The notes below the pieces were generated by a model. That model saw nothing but the letters and a program-made list of their open reading frames with translations, was not told where the DNA came from and ran no database searches. A DNA stretch of 64,000 nucleotides from Streptomyces sp. NBC_00370 (GTDB taxonomy: Bacteria > Actinomycetota > Actinomycetes > Streptomycetales > Streptomycetaceae). Of the stretch, positions 24,443 through 33,321 are shown piece by piece (within the stretch, counting starts at the first letter, position 1; every line of letters starts with the position of its first letter). Location of the stretch: NCBI RefSeq assembly GCF_036084755.1, contig NZ_CP107968.1:7138001-7202000 (forward strand), read 5' to 3'. Both the position numbers and the translations under genes were made by a program.

Positions 24443-26842
24443 TCAGCGGCCCTTCGGGTCGACAAGTCCCGCCTTGCGCAAGGCGTCAGCCATCGCGCTG
24501 TTCCCGGGAGCCGGCGCCGGAGCCGACCGCCGTCCCTGGCCTTGCCCCTGCCCCTGCCCCTGACCCTGTCCCTGCCCGGCTGCCTTGCGCCGGGGGCCGC
24601 CGCCGGAGCGCTGCCGCGGCGCCCGGTCCCGTCCGGCGTCGCCGGACTCCGCGCCCGAACCGCCCGCCGCTTCGTCGTCCAGACGCAGCGTCAGTGAGAT
24701 CCGCTTGCGCGGGATGTCGATGTCCAGCACCTTCACCCGCACCACGTCGCCCGACTTCACCACGTCACGCGGGTCCTTGACGAACGTCCTCGACATGGCC
24801 GACACATGGACAAGACCGTCCTGATGGACGCCGATGTCGACGAACGCCCCGAACGCGGCGACGTTCGTCACGACACCCTCCAGGATCATCCCCGACTCCA
24901 GGTCGCCCAGCTTCTCGACGCCGTCCTTGAACGTGGCCGTCTTGAACGCCGGCCGCGGGTCGCGGCCCGGCTTCTCCAGCTCGCGCAGGATGTCCGTGAC
25001 CGTCGGGAGCCCGAAGGAGTCGTTCACGAAGTCCGCCGGGCGCAGCGAGCGCAGCACCGTCGAGTTGCCCATGAGCGCGGCGACCTCCGCACCGGTGGTC
25101 TTCGCCATGGAACGCACGACCGGGTACGCCTCGGGGTGCACGCTGGACGCGTCCAGCGGGTCGTCGCCGTCGCGCACGCGCAGGAAGCCCGCGCACTGTT
25201 CGTACGCCTTGGGGCCGAGCCTCGCCACGTCCTTGAGGGCCTTGCGGGAGCGGAACGGGCCGTTCGCGTCGCGGTGCGCCACGATGTTCTCCGCGAGCCC
25301 CGCGCCGATGCCGGAGACCCGGGAGAGCAGCGGCGCCGACGCCGTGTTCACGTCGACCCCCACGCCGTTCACACAGTCCTCCACGACCGCGTCGAGCGAG
25401 CGGGAGAGCTTCACCTCGGACAGGTCGTGCTGGTACTGGCCGACACCGATCGACTTGGGGTCGATCTTCACCAGCTCGGCGAGCGGGTCCTGGAGCCGGC
25501 GCGCGATGGAGACGGCGCCCCTGATCGACACGTCGAGGTCGGGCAGCTCCTGCGATGCGAAGGCCGACGCCGAGTACACCGAGGCGCCCGCCTCGGAGAC
25601 CATCACCTTGGTGAGCTTCAACTCCGGGTGCTTGGCGATGAGTGCACCGGCGAGCTTGTCGGTCTCGCGGGACGCTGTGCCGTTCCCGATGGCGATCAGA
25701 TCGACCGAGTGCTGCTTCGCGAGCCGGGCGAGGGCCGCCAGCGACTCGTCCCACCGGTTGGCCGGGACATGCGGGTGGATGGTGTCGATGGCGACGACCT
25801 TGCCCGTCGCGTCCACGACGGCGACCTTCACACCGGTGCGGAACCCGGGGTCGAGGCCGAGCGTCGCGCGGGTGCCGGCGGGCGCGGCCAGCAGCAGGTC
25901 GCGGAGGTTCGAGGCGAAGACCCGCACCGCCTCGTCCTCGGCTGCCGTGCGCAGCCGCAGCCGCAGATCGATCCCGAGATGGACCAGGATCCGGGTCCGC
26001 CAGGCCCAGCGCACGGTGTCGCCGAGCCACTTGTCGCCTGGCCTGCCCCGGTCGTTGACCTGGAAGCGCCGGGCGATCATGTTCTCGTACAGGGAGGGTC
26101 CCGGCTGGTCCGACGGCTCCTCGGGCTCCAGCGTCAGATCGAGGACGTCCTCCTTCTCGCCGCGGAACATGGCCAGGACGCGGTGCGAGGGCAGCGCGGT
26201 GAAGGCCTCGGCGAAGTCGAAGTAGTCGGCGAACTTCGCGCCGGGCTCCTCCTTGCCGTCCCTGACCTTCGCCACGAGCCTGCCCTTGGACCACATCCGC
26301 TCGCGCAGCTCGCCGATGAGGTCGGGGTCCTCGGAGAAGCGCTCGGTGAGGATGGCGCGCGCGCCCTCCAGGGCCGCCGCCGGGTCCGCCACACCCTTCT
26401 CGGCGTCCACGAAAGAGGCGGCAGCGGTCAGGGGATCCACCGACGGGTCGCTCAACAGCCCCTCGGCCAGCGGCTCAAGACCCGCCTCACGGGCGATCTG
26501 CGCCTTCGTACGCCGCTTGGGCTTGAAGGGCAGATAGATGTCCTCCAGGCGCGCCTTGGTGTCGGCGGCGCGGATCTGCGCCTCCAGGGCGGCGTCGAGC
26601 TTGCCCTGCTCCCGTACGGATTCGAGGACGGCCGTGCGCCGCTCCTCCAACTCCCGCAGATAGCGCAGCCGCTCCTCAAGGGTGCGCAGCTGCGCGTCGT
26701 CGAGCGTCTCCGTCGCTTCCTTGCGGTAGCGCGCGATGAACGGCACGGTCGATCCGCCGTCGAGCAGCTCGACGGCCGCCCGCACCTGCCGCTCCCGTAC
26801 GCCGAGTTCCTCGGCGATCCTGCCTTCGATGGACGTCGTCAC
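24443..26842 (-). CDS. tex: Tex-family RNA-binding protein (transcription accessory factor)
   Basis: This 799-aa protein matches Tex/YhgF. An N-terminal helical region (VRERQVRAAVELLDGGSTVPFIARYRKEATE) and a YqgF/RNase-H-like core (TLGLDPGFRTGVKVAVVDATGKVV) come first. Helix-hairpin-helix segments follow (LSRVSGIGAGLAENIVAHR), then an S1 domain near residues 645-717 (GMILEGVVTNVAAFGAFVDIG). The start is a GTG at 26842 with GGAG 6 nt upstream. The C-terminal tail is low-complexity, with an alternating Gly-Gln run encoded by a hexanucleotide repeat. Tex proteins bind structured nucleic acid and influence transcription; the exact role is unsettled. Confidence 0.92.
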   Translation of the reverse strand: MTTSIEGRIAEELGVRERQVRAAVELLDGGSTVPFIARYRKEATETLDDAQLRTLEERLRYLRELEERRTAVLESVREQGKLDAALEAQIRAADTKARLEDIYLPFKPKRRTKAQIAREAGLEPLAEGLLSDPSVDPLTAAASFVDAEKGVADPAAALEGARAILTERFSEDPDLIGELRERMWSKGRLVAKVRDGKEEPGAKFADYFDFAEAFTALPSHRVLAMFRGEKEDVLDLTLEPEEPSDQPGPSLYENMIARRFQVNDRGRPGDKWLGDTVRWAWRTRILVHLGIDLRLRLRTAAEDEAVRVFASNLRDLLLAAPAGTRATLGLDPGFRTGVKVAVVDATGKVVAIDTIHPHVPANRWDESLAALARLAKQHSVDLIAIGNGTASRETDKLAGALIAKHPELKLTKVMVSEAGASVYSASAFASQELPDLDVSIRGAVSIARRLQDPLAELVKIDPKSIGVGQYQHDLSEVKLSRSLDAVVEDCVNGVGVDVNTASAPLLSRVSGIGAGLAENIVAHRDANGPFRSRKALKDVARLGPKAYEQCAGFLRVRDGDDPLDASSVHPEAYPVVRSMAKTTGAEVAALMGNSTVLRSLRPADFVNDSFGLPTVTDILRELEKPGRDPRPAFKTATFKDGVEKLGDLESGMILEGVVTNVAAFGAFVDIGVHQDGLVHVSAMSRTFVKDPRDVVKSGDVVRVKVLDIDIPRKRISLTLRLDDEAAGGSGAESGDAGRDRAPRQRSGGGPRRKAAGQGQGQGQGQGQGQGRRSAPAPAPGNSAMADALRKAGLVDPKGR
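24535..24579. repeat. Hexanucleotide repeat encoding Gly-Gln run in Tex tail
   Basis: About seven imperfect copies of cccctg encode an alternating Gly-Gln stretch on the minus strand. In-frame slippage here would change tail length without a frameshift. Confidence 0.7.
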
Positions 26843-26943
26843 TTCACGCTCCGCATTTCTGTCCGTTCCGCGGTCTGCATTGTGGCAGGTGGCTGTGACA
26901 TCGCCCGTCGCGACGGGCGCGCGGACGGGCGACACGAGCCGGT

Positions 26944-27693
26944 TCATCCTGGCGGGGACCAGCCGAAGCGCGGCTCGCGGCGCTCCAGGAAGGCGGCGAC
27001 GCCCTCGGCGGTTTCGCCGCTGACCCGCGCCTGCCGGGCCCAGTGCGCCGCCCGGTCGGTCCTGCCCGAGACGAACTCCTTGGCCGCCGCCTGGGTCAGC
27101 TGCGAGCGCGAGACGAGCGTACGGGCGAACTCGGCCACCCGCTTGTCCAGTTCGCCCGCGGGCAGCGCCTCGTCGACGAGCCCGGTGCGCAGGGCGCGGT
27201 CCGTGTCGATCAACTCGGCGGAGAACAGCAGGTGTTTGGTGGCCGCCGGGCCCACCAGCTCGGTCAGCCGCCGGGTGGAGGACGGCGGGTAGATGATTCC
27301 CAGTCGCGCGGGGGTGACCCCGAACACGGCGCCCTCGTCGGCGAACCGCAGATCGCACGCCACGGCCAGCTGGCAGCCGCCGCCCACGCAGTGGCCGCGT
27401 ACGGCGGCCAGCGCCGGCTTGGGGAAGCCGGTCAGCGCCTCTTCCGCCCGAACGGCCAGGGACTGCGGATCCTCGCCGGGCTCCCGCAGCGACGAGATGT
27501 CGGCGCCCGCGCAGAAGGTGCCGCCCGCGCCGGTCAGTACCAGCACCCGGACGGCGGGGTCCGCCGCGAGCCGCCCGAGCAGCGGCGGCAGCTCACGCCA
27601 CATCCCGGCGGTCATCGCGTTGCGCTTGGCCGGGTGGTGGATCACCACGGTCGCGACGCCGTCCGCGACGGTGAGCAGCAGCTGGGGCTCCAT
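26944..27693 (-). CDS. Enoyl-CoA hydratase/isomerase family protein
   Basis: The 249-aa crotonase-fold protein has the two oxyanion-hole blocks: GAGGTFCAGADISSL near residue 60 and GHCVGGGCQLAVACDLRFA near residue 102. The glutamates expected in hydratases are replaced around GVTPARLGIIYPP, so the reaction may be hydratase, isomerase or hydrolase. The start at 27693 is preferred because homology begins immediately, though a GTG at 27714 is possible; neither has a good ribosome site. It lies 101 nt upstream of tex on the same strand. Confidence 0.85.
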   Translation of the reverse strand: MEPQLLLTVADGVATVVIHHPAKRNAMTAGMWRELPPLLGRLAADPAVRVLVLTGAGGTFCAGADISSLREPGEDPQSLAVRAEEALTGFPKPALAAVRGHCVGGGCQLAVACDLRFADEGAVFGVTPARLGIIYPPSSTRRLTELVGPAATKHLLFSAELIDTDRALRTGLVDEALPAGELDKRVAEFARTLVSRSQLTQAAAKEFVSGRTDRAAHWARQARVSGETAEGVAAFLERREPRFGWSPPG

Positions 27694-27912
27694 GGACCGG
27701 ATGGTATCGGGCACCGAAGACGCCGGCGAAGCGACAACCGATGATCAGGGCCGGTCGCAAGACGCCGTCCCACGTGCCCGTTCGGTCATATCGCGTCGAT
27801 ACCCGCTGACTTCTGTTCAGTAGCCGGGGGCGGACCGGATCTTTCCCAAGACTCGGTGACCGAGGACAGCGCCGGTCCGCCGGCGGGCCGAGCCGAGGGT
27901 GGGTGCCGCAGT

Positions 27913-28386
27913 ATGGAGAGCCGCGCGAGTGTTCCGGCCCCGCCGCCGGTGTACGAGGGGGTCTGGCGGTTCACCGCACCGGCCGTGGAGGTGTCGGTGC
28001 CCCAGGCCCGGCACGCGGTACGCGACCTGCTGAAGCGTCAGGCGGCCGAGGCCCCCGACGATCTCGTCCAGGGCGTCCTGCTGATCGTCTCCGAGCTGGT
28101 CACCAACGCCGTACGGCACGCCGCCCTGCTCTCGCCCGAGGTCGGCGTCGAGGTCGCTATCGGCGCCGGCTGGATCCGGATCGCCGTCGAGGACAACCAC
28201 CCGTACCGGCCCAAGGCGCTGGAGCGGGACTACGCCCAGACCAGCGGGCGCGGGCTGCTGCTGGTCAGGGAGATCACCGCCGAGGCCGGCGGCAGCTGCG
28301 ATGTCGAGCACACCGCCGGCGGCGGGAAGATCGTCTGGGCGGCGCTGCCGCTCACCAGCCCCCGGCGGGCCCCGTCAGCTCCCTGA
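27913..28386 (+). CDS. Anti-sigma-factor-type ATP-binding protein (RsbW-like HATPase)
   Basis: The 157-aa protein is a stand-alone GHKL ATPase domain of the type abundant in Streptomyces. The N-box is in VSELVTNAVRHA, the G1 box in RIAVEDNHPYRP, and the G2 region in TSGRGLLLVREI. These proteins act as serine kinases or anti-sigma factors for SigB-type pathways; no partner is adjacent. The ATG at 27913 is preferred, with a GTG at 27856 as the longer alternative. Its last 35 bases overlap the 3' end of the oppositely oriented idi gene. Confidence 0.85.
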   Translation: MESRASVPAPPPVYEGVWRFTAPAVEVSVPQARHAVRDLLKRQAAEAPDDLVQGVLLIVSELVTNAVRHAALLSPEVGVEVAIGAGWIRIAVEDNHPYRPKALERDYAQTSGRGLLLVREITAEAGGSCDVEHTAGGGKIVWAALPLTSPRRAPSAP

Positions 28387-28948
28387 TCGCCGGACGCGCC
28401 GTGTCCAGCACGGTCATGAACCAGGCGGAGAACGTCGCTTCGGCGTGCAGCTCGGTCAGCTCGGCCGGGGTGACGAACGCCGTGTCGTCGATCTCGTCGG
28501 GGTCGGGCCGCAGCGAGGACTGCGCGAGACCCACGAAGAGATGGTTGAACTCCTGCTCCACCAGGCCCGACTTCGGGTCGGGGTGGTTGTAGCGCACCGT
28601 GCCGGCCTCGGCGAGCAGCGTGGGCGAGATGCCCAGCTCCTCGTGGGTACGGCGGGCGGCCGCCGCGAACGGCGCCTCGTCCGGGTACGGGTGCCCGCAG
28701 CAGGTGTTCGACCAGACGCCGGGGGAGTGGTACTTGCTCAGCGCCCTGCGCTGGATCAGCAGCCTGCCCTGCTCGTCGAAGAGGAAGACGGAGAAGGCGC
28801 GGTGCAGCTTCCCCGGTGGCTGATGCGCGGAGAGCTTCTCGGCCGTACCGATGGTGTTGCCGTCTTCGTCGACCAGCTCCAGCATGATCGGTTCTTGTAC
28901 GCCGTTCGACGAGCTGTTCGCCGCAGCAGTGACTGGTGTGGTCGGCAT
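28352..28948 (-). CDS. idi: Isopentenyl-diphosphate delta-isomerase, type I
   Basis: The 198-aa Nudix-fold enzyme interconverts IPP and DMAPP. C84 (WSNTCCGHP) and E133 (VEQEFNHLF) match the catalytic pair, and HRAFSVFLFDEQGRLLIQRRA and the Nudix helix AARRTHEELGI are present. ATG 28948 is chosen because AAGGA lies 5 nt upstream. It supplies prenyl precursors relevant to the hopanoid operon 10 kb away. It ends inside the convergent anti-sigma-type gene. Confidence 0.93.
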   Translation of the reverse strand: MPTTPVTAAANSSSNGVQEPIMLELVDEDGNTIGTAEKLSAHQPPGKLHRAFSVFLFDEQGRLLIQRRALSKYHSPGVWSNTCCGHPYPDEAPFAAAARRTHEELGISPTLLAEAGTVRYNHPDPKSGLVEQEFNHLFVGLAQSSLRPDPDEIDDTAFVTPAELTELHAEATFSAWFMTVLDTARPAIRELTGPAGGW

Positions 28949-29138
28949 AACCATCCTTCGCTTCGGGCCTCGGCCCCCAAGTCTGCCGTACAAAAGCCCC
29001 GTGTCCGCACTTCGGGGGCGTGGGCATGTCCGTTCCCACAATTACCCGCCGGGACACCGCCACAGGGCCGGCCCGTCGGTGCACGGAGGTGTGGCGACGG
29101 CGCGCGCACCACTGGTGTACCACCGGCGCCGCGCCCCG

Positions 29139-30077
29139 TCAGGGGCAGAGTCCCGCCTCGTGCTCGGCATGGCCACCCGGCTCCAGCTGGAAGGTGCAGT
29201 GCTCGACATCGAAGTGATGACCGAGACAGCCCTGCAGGTCATGGAGCATCTTCTCGTGGCCCACCGCGTCCAGCGCGTCCTGGTCCACCACCACATGCGC
29301 GGAGAGCACCGGCATGCCGGACGTGATGGTCCAGGCGTGGAGGTCGTGCACGTCCGCCACTCCGGGCAGGGACAGCATATGCGCCCGCACCTCGCCCATG
29401 TCCACGTCCTTGGGCGCCGCCTCCAGCAGCACGTTGAGCGTCTCGCGCAGCAGCTTCACCGTGCGCGGGACGATCATCAGCCCGATCAGCAGGGAGGCGA
29501 TCGGGTCGGCGGTCTGCCAGCCGGTGGTCAGGATCACCGACGCGGAGACCAGCACGGTGAGCGAGCCGAGGGTGTCGGCCAGCACCTCCAGATACGCGCC
29601 GCGCACATTGAGGCTCTCCTTCTGGCCGCGCATCAGCAGCGAGAGGGAGATCACATTGGCGACCATGCCGATCAGCGCGAAGACGATCGCGAGACCACCC
29701 CGGGTGTCCGGCGGCGTGATGAAGCGCTCGACCGCCTCGTAGACCAGATAGCCGCCGACGCCGAGCAGCAGCAGACAGTTGGCGAGCGCGGCGAGGATCT
29801 CGGCCCGCGCGTAGCCGAAGGTCCGGCTGTCGTCGGCGGGCCTCGCGGCGAAGTGGATGGCGAGCAGGCCCATCCCGAGCCCGACCGCGTCGGTCGCCAT
29901 ATGGGCGGCGTCGGCGATGAGGGCGAGCGAGTCGGCGGCGAGACCACCGATGATCTCGATCACCATCACGGACAGCGTGATGCCGAGCGCGATCCGCAGC
30001 CGGCCCTTGTAGGCGGCGGCCGCCGTGCCCGTCGGCACGCTCCCGTGGCTGTGTCCGTGGTCGTGCCCTGCCCCCAT
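29139..30077 (-). CDS. Cation diffusion facilitator (Zn2+/divalent metal efflux)
   Basis: This 312-aa CDF transporter has a His-rich cytosolic N-terminus (GHDHGHSHG) and about six membrane helices. Metal-site motifs HMATD in helix II (SLALIADAAHMATDAVG) and D-x3-D-like residues in helix V (LEVLADTLGS) are visible. The cytosolic C-terminal domain has further His residues (GHHFDVEHCTF, GGHAEHEAG). It would export Zn2+ or similar ions by proton exchange. GGGAGG lies 8 nt before the ATG. Confidence 0.93.
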   Translation of the reverse strand: MGAGHDHGHSHGSVPTGTAAAAYKGRLRIALGITLSVMVIEIIGGLAADSLALIADAAHMATDAVGLGMGLLAIHFAARPADDSRTFGYARAEILAALANCLLLLGVGGYLVYEAVERFITPPDTRGGLAIVFALIGMVANVISLSLLMRGQKESLNVRGAYLEVLADTLGSLTVLVSASVILTTGWQTADPIASLLIGLMIVPRTVKLLRETLNVLLEAAPKDVDMGEVRAHMLSLPGVADVHDLHAWTITSGMPVLSAHVVVDQDALDAVGHEKMLHDLQGCLGHHFDVEHCTFQLEPGGHAEHEAGLCP

Positions 30078-30180
30078 GAGGACACCTCCCGCTGGTCGGA
30101 CGAACTGCCGGACCCCGTCAGTGAACTACGGGTGGGGGGTATCCGGCAACACGGGACTGAACACCGTTGTCATTCCGTCT

Positions 30181-30204
30181 GACCTGCGGAAATGAGCGCA
30201 GGTC
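30181..30204 (-). terminator. Hairpin after galE
   Basis: GACCTGCG-n8-CGCAGGTC is a perfect 8-bp stem starting 16 nt downstream of the leftward galE stop. There is no T run, as is usual for Streptomyces terminators. Confidence 0.5.
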
Positions 30205-30219
30205 AGCGCCCTTTCAAGA

Positions 30220-31203
30220 TCATCCGACCGGGGCCGCCGGATGGCGCAGCCGCCACCCTTCCCAGGCGGACCCGACCATGTCGCGCATCGAGCGCTTCGC
30301 CGTCCAGCCCAGCTCCTGGGCGATGAGATCCACCGAGGCGACGGCTCGCGCCGCGTCGCCGGCACGGCGCGGCCCGACCTCGGGTGTGAGCCCGTGACCG
30401 GTGACATCGGCCACCAGATCGGCCAGCTCACGCACCGATACGCCCCGGCCGCGGCCGATGTTGAGGGTCAGGTCCCCGGGCTGCCGCTGTCCGGCCAGCC
30501 GCCGGGCGACCGACAGATGCGCGTCGGCGAGATCGGCGACATGGATGTAGTCGCGTACGCAGGTGCCGTCCGGCGTCGGATAGTCCGCGCCGAAGATCAG
30601 CGGGGCCTCGCCCCGGGTGATCCGGTCGAAGTACATCGGGATGATGTTGAACACGCCCGTGTCGGACAGCTCGGGCGAAGCGGCGCCCGCCACGTTGAAG
30701 TACCGCAGACAGGCGGTGGCCAGGGAGTGCGCCTGCCCGGTGGCCCGGACCAGCCACTCGCCGGCCAGCTTCGTCTCGCCGTACGGACTGATCGGCGCCG
30801 CCGGGGTCTGCTCGGTGATCAGCTCCACGTCCGGCACCCCGTAGACGGCCGCCGAGGACGAGAACAGGAAGCGGCCGACGCCGCCCGCCACCACCGCTTC
30901 GAGCAGCACCGTCAGCCCGTGCAGGTTCTCCCGGTAGTACCGGAGCGGCTGCTCGACGGACTCACCCACCTGCTTCTTCCCGGCCAGATGCACCACACCG
31001 GTGACCGCGTGGGCGGCCAGCGTCCGGTCGACCAGGCCCCGGTCCAGCAGCGACCCCTCGACCAGCTCGATCTCCTTCGGCAGCCGCTCGGGGACCCCCG
31101 TCGACAGGTCGTCGAGGACGACGACCCGCTCGCCGGCGTCGGCCATCGACCGCGCCACATGTGCCCCGATATAACCCGCTCCGCCTGTGATCAGCCACGT
31201 CAT
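30220..31203 (-). CDS. galE: UDP-glucose 4-epimerase
   Basis: The 327-aa short-chain dehydrogenase-fold protein has the NAD motif GGAGYIGAHV at residues 7-16, FSSSAAVYG, and the catalytic YGETK Tyr/Lys pair. The substrate-loop sequence TCLRYFNVAGA and the C-terminal NIGRGRGVSVRELADLV also fit GalE. It interconverts UDP-glucose and UDP-galactose. It is divergent from the polyol-phosphate operon and could supply UDP-galactose to it. Confidence 0.93.
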   Translation of the reverse strand: MTWLITGGAGYIGAHVARSMADAGERVVVLDDLSTGVPERLPKEIELVEGSLLDRGLVDRTLAAHAVTGVVHLAGKKQVGESVEQPLRYYRENLHGLTVLLEAVVAGGVGRFLFSSSAAVYGVPDVELITEQTPAAPISPYGETKLAGEWLVRATGQAHSLATACLRYFNVAGAASPELSDTGVFNIIPMYFDRITRGEAPLIFGADYPTPDGTCVRDYIHVADLADAHLSVARRLAGQRQPGDLTLNIGRGRGVSVRELADLVADVTGHGLTPEVGPRRAGDAARAVASVDLIAQELGWTAKRSMRDMVGSAWEGWRLRHPAAPVG

Positions 31204-31446
31204 GCGGTCACCCTAACCGGCCGGTGCGCGGCGGCCGGGTGGCCGGTTTGGCGGTGGGGTGCCGGTGGACGATGATGATCACCGGCCGGGGCCCGGCGGG
31301 ATCGGACCGGAGCGTCCTGGGCGTAAACGGCCGGTGAACTCCGGCTGGCGTTCATCCGATAGCCTCTGCCGACGTGCCGCCGCCCCGGACACACCGGGTC
31401 ACGAAGCCGCGCACCCAGCCCTGTCAGTGCCAAGGAGTGAGTTCGT

Positions 31447-33321
31447 CTGTCGACCGCCATTCTCACAGGTACGCCGGTGCCCGGATCGCCGCTCGAAGGC
31501 CATCTGCGGTCCCTGGGATTCGACGTCCGCAACGCGTCGGACGCCGCCGAAGCGGGGCAGCTCGCCGCCGCGGCCCCGGCCGGTGAGCGGATCGCGCTCG
31601 TCGACCCGCGCTTCGTCGGCCATGTGCACACACTGCGCCTCGCGCTGACCGACCCCCGGTTCCCCGCCGTCGCCGTGCCCGGAGCGCTCACCGCCAAGCC
31701 GGAGGCCAGGGCCGCGCTGCTGCGCGCCGTCGGTGCCGCCGGCGTCCCGGCCGGAGCCCCGGTCCCGGCCCCGGCAGGACCCGCGCTCGCCGGCCAGCTC
31801 ACCCGGCAGGCGCCGCTGACCGACCTCGTCGCCGACGCCGTCGAGGCGGACGGCACCGCCGTGCACCGCCCCGAACTGGGCTCGCTCGTCGCCGCCGTAC
31901 CGGACGACGCGACCGCGCGTGCCCAGGCCGAGGCCGCCGTCCGCGCCGTCGACGACGAAGCCGTACGGCTGCGCTCCGCGGTCAAGGCGCGCGACGGCTT
32001 CTTCACCACCTTCTGCATCAGCCCCTACTCCCGCTACCTCGCACGCTGGTGCGCGCGCCGCGGCCTGACGCCCAACCAGGTGACCACCGCCTCGCTGGTC
32101 ACCGCCCTGATCGCGGCGGGCTGCGCCGCCACCGGCACCCGAGGCGGCTTCGTCGCCGCGGCGGTCCTGCTGATCTTCTCCTTCGTGCTGGACTGCACCG
32201 ACGGACAGCTCGCCCGCTACTCGCTCCAGTACTCGACGCTGGGCGCCTGGCTGGACGCGACCTTCGACCGCGCCAAGGAGTACGCGTACTACGCGGGACT
32301 CGCCCTCGGCGCCGCCCGTAACGGCGACGACGTGTGGGCGCTGGCGCTCGGCGCGATGGTGCTCCAGGCCTGCCGCCATCTCCTCGACTCCTCCTTCAAT
32401 GAGGCCAACGTCGACGCCACGGCGGCGACGGCCGACGGCAAGGCCGTGGCCGGCACCCCGACGGCCGCGCTCTCCAGCAAGCTCGACAGCGTCGGCTGGA
32501 CGGTGTGGGTGCGCCGGATGATCGTCCTGCCCATCGGCGAGCGCTGGGCGATGATCGCCGTCCTCACCGCGTTCACCACGCCCCGGATCGTCTTCTACGC
32601 GCTGCTCGTCGGCTGCGGTTTCGCCGCCTGCTACACCAGCGCGGGACGCGTCCTGCGCTCGGTCACCCGCAAGGCCAACCGCACCGAGCGGGCCGCCCGC
32701 GCCCTCGCCGAACTCACCGACTCCGGGCCGCTCGCCCGGTCGGTCGCGGGACTGCTGCGCCGCCCGGCCCGCCGGATGCCCGCCGTCCTGTCGTTCCTGG
32801 TGGCCTTCGTCGGCGGAGCCGCTGTCGCCGCCACCGCCGCCTTCGCGCCGATCGACGGGCCCTGGCCCGCGGTCGCCGCCGTGGTCTACGTCCTGACCTC
32901 GGGCATCGCGGTCGCCCGCCCGCTGACCGGCGCGCTCGACTGGCTTGTCCCCACGGTCTTCCGGGCAGCCGAGTACGGCACGATCCTGCTGCTGGCCGCC
33001 CGGTCCGAGGTGAACGGCGCGTTGCCCGCGGCCTTCGGCCTGGTGGCCGCCGTGGCCTACCATCATTACGACACGGTGTACCGCATCCGCGGCGGCACCG
33101 GCGCCCCGCCCCGGTGGCTGGTCATGACGATCGGCGGACACGAGGGCAGGACGCTCGTCGTCACCGTCCTCGCCGCCGTACTCGTGACGCGGCACACCGA
33201 CTTCCCCACGGCCCTGACGGTGCTCGCGGTCGCCGTGGCGCTGGTCGTGCTCGCCGAGTCCATCCGCTTCTGGGTGTCCTCGGCGGCCCCCGCCGTACAC
33301 GACGAAGGAGAAACCGCATGA
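31447..33321 (+). CDS. CDP-alcohol phosphatidyltransferase with extra N- and C-terminal domains
   Basis: A soluble N-terminal domain of about 170 residues precedes a membrane CDP-alcohol phosphotransferase core. The full motif D-x2-D-G-x2-A-R-x9-G-x3-D-x3-D is present (DCTDGQLARYS, then TLGAWLDATFD). Several more membrane helices follow; the whole resembles the DUF5941-containing family. The start is unusual: AAGGAG at 31432-31437 is followed 9 nt later by CTG at 31447, which continues STAILTGTPVPG. The only later option is GTG 31477, which lacks a ribosome site. It is the first gene of the polyol-phosphate operon and overlaps the next gene by 4 bp. The acceptor is unknown. Confidence 0.82.
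   Translation: MSTAILTGTPVPGSPLEGHLRSLGFDVRNASDAAEAGQLAAAAPAGERIALVDPRFVGHVHTLRLALTDPRFPAVAVPGALTAKPEARAALLRAVGAAGVPAGAPVPAPAGPALAGQLTRQAPLTDLVADAVEADGTAVHRPELGSLVAAVPDDATARAQAEAAVRAVDDEAVRLRSAVKARDGFFTTFCISPYSRYLARWCARRGLTPNQVTTASLVTALIAAGCAATGTRGGFVAAAVLLIFSFVLDCTDGQLARYSLQYSTLGAWLDATFDRAKEYAYYAGLALGAARNGDDVWALALGAMVLQACRHLLDSSFNEANVDATAATADGKAVAGTPTAALSSKLDSVGWTVWVRRMIVLPIGERWAMIAVLTAFTTPRIVFYALLVGCGFAACYTSAGRVLRSVTRKANRTERAARALAELTDSGPLARSVAGLLRRPARRMPAVLSFLVAFVGGAAVAATAAFAPIDGPWPAVAAVVYVLTSGIAVARPLTGALDWLVPTVFRAAEYGTILLLAARSEVNGALPAAFGLVAAVAYHHYDTVYRIRGGTGAPPRWLVMTIGGHEGRTLVVTVLAAVLVTRHTDFPTALTVLAVAVALVVLAESIRFWVSSAAPAVHDEGETA

Noticed and set aside
24806..27292. An 828-codon rightward open frame
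   Set aside because: Antisense to tex and the enoyl-CoA hydratase; no domain signal.
30125..30160. G-run (gtggggggtatc) upstream of the CDF gene as a CsoR-type copper site
   Set aside because: Only one half resembles the GTAnnCCCCnnGGGG-like dyad; no second arm at the right distance.
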